Shown here: positions 61,601-64,000 of the stretch, piece after piece
Layout: each line of letters begins with the position of its first letter
Position numbering within the stretch: position 1 is the stretch's first letter
Source: Acanthaster planci
Taxonomy: Eukaryota; Echinodermata; Asteroidea; Valvatida; Acanthasteridae
Assembly: GCF_001949145.1 (NCBI RefSeq)
Contig: NW_019091371.1
Coordinates: 2,564,521-2,628,520 of the forward strand
Length of the DNA: 64,000 nt
Reading direction: 5' to 3'
Position numbers and translations under genes: made by a program
The notes under the pieces: generated by a model
The model's database searches: none
What the model was told of the DNA's origin: nothing
The model's input: the letters and a program-made list of their open reading frames with translations, nothing else

Positions 61601-61782
61601 AGCATGGCTTTTGTAGCAATGGGTTTTTCATTTATTGTTGTTCATTTCGTCTCCCGTGTTCAGGTTGGGTGTTTGATCACAGCGGCAGCTTTGAGGTTGG
61701 ATTCGCCATCATAGGCGCTACGCAGTTCATACCGTTTATACCAATTATCGCTCAGAGACTGCTGTGCTCCAAAACAAATTAA
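52456..61782 (+). CDS. SLC16-like: MCT/SLC16-like MFS transporter, copy B
   Basis: Four exons (52456-52648, 53380-53523, 58484-59338, 61664-61782), all introns phase 1, 1311 nt, 436 residues, no stop or frameshift. Exons 2-4 have exactly the lengths of copy A. By eye about 29 of 285 residues differ in exon 3 (about 90% identity), many of them conservative, with a cluster near the end of the exon (GDEKFTSAIGW against GDEIFPAALGW). Topology and missing DGGWGW motif are as in copy A. All introns use GT-AG. Introns 2 and 3 are expanded to about 5.0 and 2.3 kb by mobile and repeated sequence. Both copies being open suggests both are functional after a fairly recent tandem duplication. Confidence 0.87.
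53380..53523 (+). CDS. SLC16-like: Transporter B exon 2
   Basis: GPIVGPIGKRFGYRRVCMFA ... SFLLLAIPLIGPA. Acceptor TCGTAG|GTCC, donor CAGCAG|GTATGC. Confidence 0.88.
53589..57122. mobile_element. 3.53-kb DNA transposon in transporter B intron 2
   Basis: The ends are CTGGACCGAGCGCAGTCTAG (left) and, read on the other strand, CTGGACCGAGCCCAGTCTAG (right), continuing TGTGGCTTT in both, about 29 bp of TIR with one mismatch. TTA flanks both ends (53586-53588, 57123-57125), and copy A has the uninterrupted site near 44068. A TTA duplication fits PIF/Harbinger, but I see no transposase inside, so it is non-autonomous and the superfamily is provisional. It contains a ~104-bp tandem array. Confidence 0.8.
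54937..55372. repeat. ~104-bp tandem repeat inside the transposon
   Basis: Just over four units starting near 54937, 55037, 55141 and 55251. Each contains CTCAACGCACGCTTTTACAT, TGTGAATGAACGCG and GCCTCCAT(C/T)AA(A/G)CGGGGGC-like blocks. GC-rich relative to its surroundings. Confidence 0.85.
57884..58388. mobile_element. Foldback element, ~250-bp arms, intron 2 of transporter B
   Basis: A long inverted repeat centred near 58138: CACCTCTAAGGAAA-type ends, TTTTATCTGT(C/T)CAAATAAAT, ATCGAATGCA(G/A)TGTCA, GGGAACCCTC(A/G)C and GTGGATAAACC(C)TGTGTA occur in both arms in opposite orientation almost up to the centre. Absent from copy A intron 2. No transposase. The target duplication is not clear. 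Confidence 0.8.
58484..59338 (+). CDS. SLC16-like: Transporter B exon 3: TM4 to TM11 and central loop
   Basis: 855 nt, ALGRSVVIILVCATLSKH ... LLGGFIP. Acceptor GCCATCAG|CTC, donor TCCAG|GTGAAG. Confidence 0.9.
59580..61440. repeat. Repeat block R1 plus degenerate ~140-bp tandem array, intron 3 of transporter B
   Basis: 59580-59720 holds three ~50-bp units around TTTTCGCAAGTTGCAAAAAA. 59820-59965 matches the intergenic R1 copy. From about 60320 to 60890 at least four degenerate units of 130-145 bp follow, each with a GTGACATTA-type start, CACT(T/A)TATCT, TGAACATTGCTGA(G/T)ATCTTGAA and (G)TGATGACGTCATCA-like words. Copy A intron 3 is only 433 bp and lacks all of this. Confidence 0.65.
61664..61782 (+). 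CDS. SLC16-like: Transporter B exon 4: last helix and C terminus
   Basis: GWVFDHSGSFEVGFAIIGAT ... RLLCSKTN then TAA. Acceptor GTGTTCAG|GTTGG. Confidence 0.88.
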
Positions 61783-62267
61783 ACGATCCAGCTTATTCTG
61801 TTGAAAAATTTACACTCATCAGAAGTCTACTCCATGGGAATATGATGACAGCAATAAGCCCTTTGCACAGCTCTGTAAAACACGGGTGGATGTTAAAAAA
61901 AATCTCGACGTAGGTAATAGATAAAACATAATGTTGGTGTGGAGACCAAAGCAGGCAGTCTTCTTAATTAGGAAATGACCACAAAGACGTAATCGCAAGT
62001 GCAGTGAGGGCAATGCCGTTCTTTATTAAGCGTTCATTAGCATATCTGAAGTATAGTAGTCACAATAGCATGGCATTTTAAGTGAAATATGTATGCTTAC
62101 TGCAAATTTAAACCTTTCAAATGGAGCCGTTCTTTCCGTCATACTTCAAAGAGGTATATAGATCTAAGGCACCAATGTTCCATTCAACATACAACTTATT
62201 AATTTTGGATTTTGCCCTGCCCGGAGTGTATTTAACAGTGTATACTCAGTGTATGCCCCGAAGGCTT

Positions 62268-62366
62268 GTAAAAAATCCCACAAGCGTACTTGCGTGGGAC
62301 TCGAAACCACGACTTCCTGCTAACTTGTGCAGACGTCTTGACCACTCGACCACCGATTTTGCCGAT
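62268..62366 (-). repeat. tRNA-derived SINE, well-preserved A and B boxes
   Basis: The minus strand reads TGGTCGAGTGGTCAAGACG (A box, complement at 62334-62352) and GGTTTCGAGTCCCA (B box, complement at 62295-62308), as in a Ser/Leu-type tRNA. The acceptor stem does not pair. Second member of the family seen at 44.4 kb. Confidence 0.75.
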
Positions 62367-62402
62367 TTCGGCTGGCTGGTTCGAATCAGATGTAGCATTT
62401 AA

Positions 62403-64000
62403 TTCAATTTACGACAAATACGACTTATTCCGATATAGATGTAAATACCAGTTTCACGTTACAGGTTAACACTGTTCCTTTTTTAGTTTATGTCATTGCC
62501 AAATTAAGCAATGACCTATATAAACTCGTAGCCGGTTTGAAGCTTACCCAGGATGGAAAACATCGAAACTTTGTTTCCCCAATGAATTTTACTATTCTTT
62601 TCTACAAAAATTTCAGTTAAAGTACATTTCATTTTAACATAAAATCTTATCAGAAAATCAGCAACAGCGGCATATAGACGAAGGGTGATGTAATACTGTC
62701 TGATAGCAAAATGTCGAATTGGTCAAATATTTTTGCAATTGTCTTTTATTTTGCGGGGAAAGACGTCAGCATCATTTTTAACATATTATTTTTAAGGAGT
62801 ATTGAGGTTACAGTAATCTCTCTCAGCGGTTAATCTTATCAGAATTTTTTAAATATTGGTAGTGGGTTATAACTATTATTCCAGGGAATAGTTGATTAAC
62901 TTGATATTTTTGAGATATGTGGTTTGAAACATGTTATATCTTGTCGGTCTTGGAAATATAATTTAGATTTTAAAGGCGACTTTGCCCAAAGATTTAATAG
63001 TTACAATATTATTAGTTATGCGTTTGATCTTTTCATCCTTATTGAGAAATTCGATTTTCAAGTGTTAGGCCTAATCAAGGAATTTCAGCTTTGTTATCCT
63101 TTTCTTGAGGAATAACCTAGATTACCAATGTTAAGAACAACCACTTTAGTGATGTTGATTGTCTAATATAGAATGATAGAAGCCGAAATAGTGTCCTGAC
63201 AACATCGGAAATACCGAAAAACGCGTTTTTGAGTACCAAACTTAAAGGAGTTTTGCTGAATTGCGAAACAAAAATCGTGAATGTGAATATAATTACGTGT
63301 AAATGTAATATTAATTACGTGTAAATGTACTTCAAAATCGAGGCATGATAAACCTGTGTAAGAGAATTATATTACTCACTTTAAGGTACAGGGAAAAAGT
63401 GACTCCAAACACTTCAACCGACATGACCGACAAGAAGATTCCGGGATGACTGAATGAGTCATTTACAATTTCAATGTTTACAAAGAAGAACTCGGTGCAT
63501 TTTGACCCAAACAAGCTATGCATTCTTCTACCACGGGCGGATGTTTTCGGTGCTGGGGCACTCTAAACCATACAATAGCACTGAAAGTTGAATCAGTTTC
63601 AGTAGATATAAGAAACATGTGCCCCATGATGAGTCGCTTGGGACATTTTTAGACTTTTAAAGCCGAGATGCAGGGACCCTCAAAACTTTGATTGAAATAC
63701 TGACCACGTTACTAGCGTGCACACCGGAAAGGCCGCAAATAGGAGGCATGACTGGCCAGACATAAATCTTGTATGACAACACGACTGACCGAGTTGGACC
63801 GTTTTCAGACATTTTAAAGAGAACCAACTTTTACTGGGGGAAAAAAAAAACCTTCAAAGTCCATACACATATATACAAACCAGAAAGCATTTCTCTCAGA
63901 CTTGTTTTTTTTTTCGTTCGATAATATTCCTCCAATCTTTTAAAATAAGGAATCTAGACTTCTAACAGTGGTCAAAGAAACACGTGCCCTTTTGGATACA
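62403..64000. other. 3' flank of transporter copy B, no gene recognised
   Basis: Aligns in blocks with 46.9-48.4 kb (for example CATGATAAACCTGTGT near 47633 and 63343). No coding motif. Confidence 0.45.

Larger units (their letters stand above)
39980..64000. repeat. Tandem segmental duplication carrying the transporter gene
   Basis: Copy 1 spans from about 39980 to at least 48.4 kb, copy 2 from about 50730 to the window end. Besides the exons, the 5' flanks (GGGCCTTACTCCGAGCA at 39982 and 50732), intron 2 flanks, intron 3 flanks and 3' flanks (GTGAGGG(A/C)A at 46662 and 62003) align by eye. Size differences come from insertions private to one copy. Confidence 0.7.

Overview
The window is eukaryotic nuclear DNA from an animal: genes are split by GT-AG introns (one GC-AG), coding exons are short islands in AT-rich non-coding sequence, and tRNA-derived SINEs, MITE-like elements and decayed DNA transposons are scattered throughout. 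The protein families (a divergent GABA-B-type receptor, a CYP2-clan P450, two monocarboxylate-transporter-like genes, an ISL2EU/Harbinger-type transposase relative) suggest a marine invertebrate, perhaps an invertebrate deuterostome such as an echinoderm or hemichordate. That placement is inference.

Layout. 1-3150: no gene recognised. 3151-4059 (+): a long exon derived from a transposase whose catalytic residues look lost. 4250-4510: two tRNA-like/SINE pieces. 5544-26793 (-): a 16-exon gene for a 773-residue class C GPCR, closest by eye to GABA-B receptor subunit 2. I reconstructed its exons from splice sites and family alignment; every junction keeps frame. Its introns hold a 1.0-kb deletion derivative of a Tc1/mariner-like element, CRE-containing repeats and an inverted-repeat element. 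26794-33460: no gene recognised; a decayed minisatellite lies at 28.3-28.5 kb. 33561-36220 (-): a 3-exon, 506-residue microsomal P450 with all family motifs. 36221-41178: no gene recognised; one MITE. 41179-46534 and 52456-61782 (both +): two intact tandem copies of a 4-exon MCT/SLC16-like MFS transporter (437 and 436 residues, about 90% identical over the largest exon).

The transporter pair is the most informative region. Exons 2-4 have identical lengths in the two copies, but the introns have diverged by copy-specific insertions. Copy B carries a 3.53-kb element with terminal inverted repeats and a TTA target duplication, a 0.5-kb near-perfect foldback element, and a block of degenerate ~140-bp repeats. 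Copy A carries a longer intron 1 and a GC donor where copy B has GT. Both copies keep a TGACGTCA palindrome 80-105 bp upstream of the ATG.

The genes do not form an obvious pathway. They are a neurotransmitter-receptor-like gene, a xenobiotic/lipid oxidase and small-carboxylate-type transporters. No RNA gene beyond SINE-type tRNA relics, no CRISPR and no prokaryotic feature was seen.
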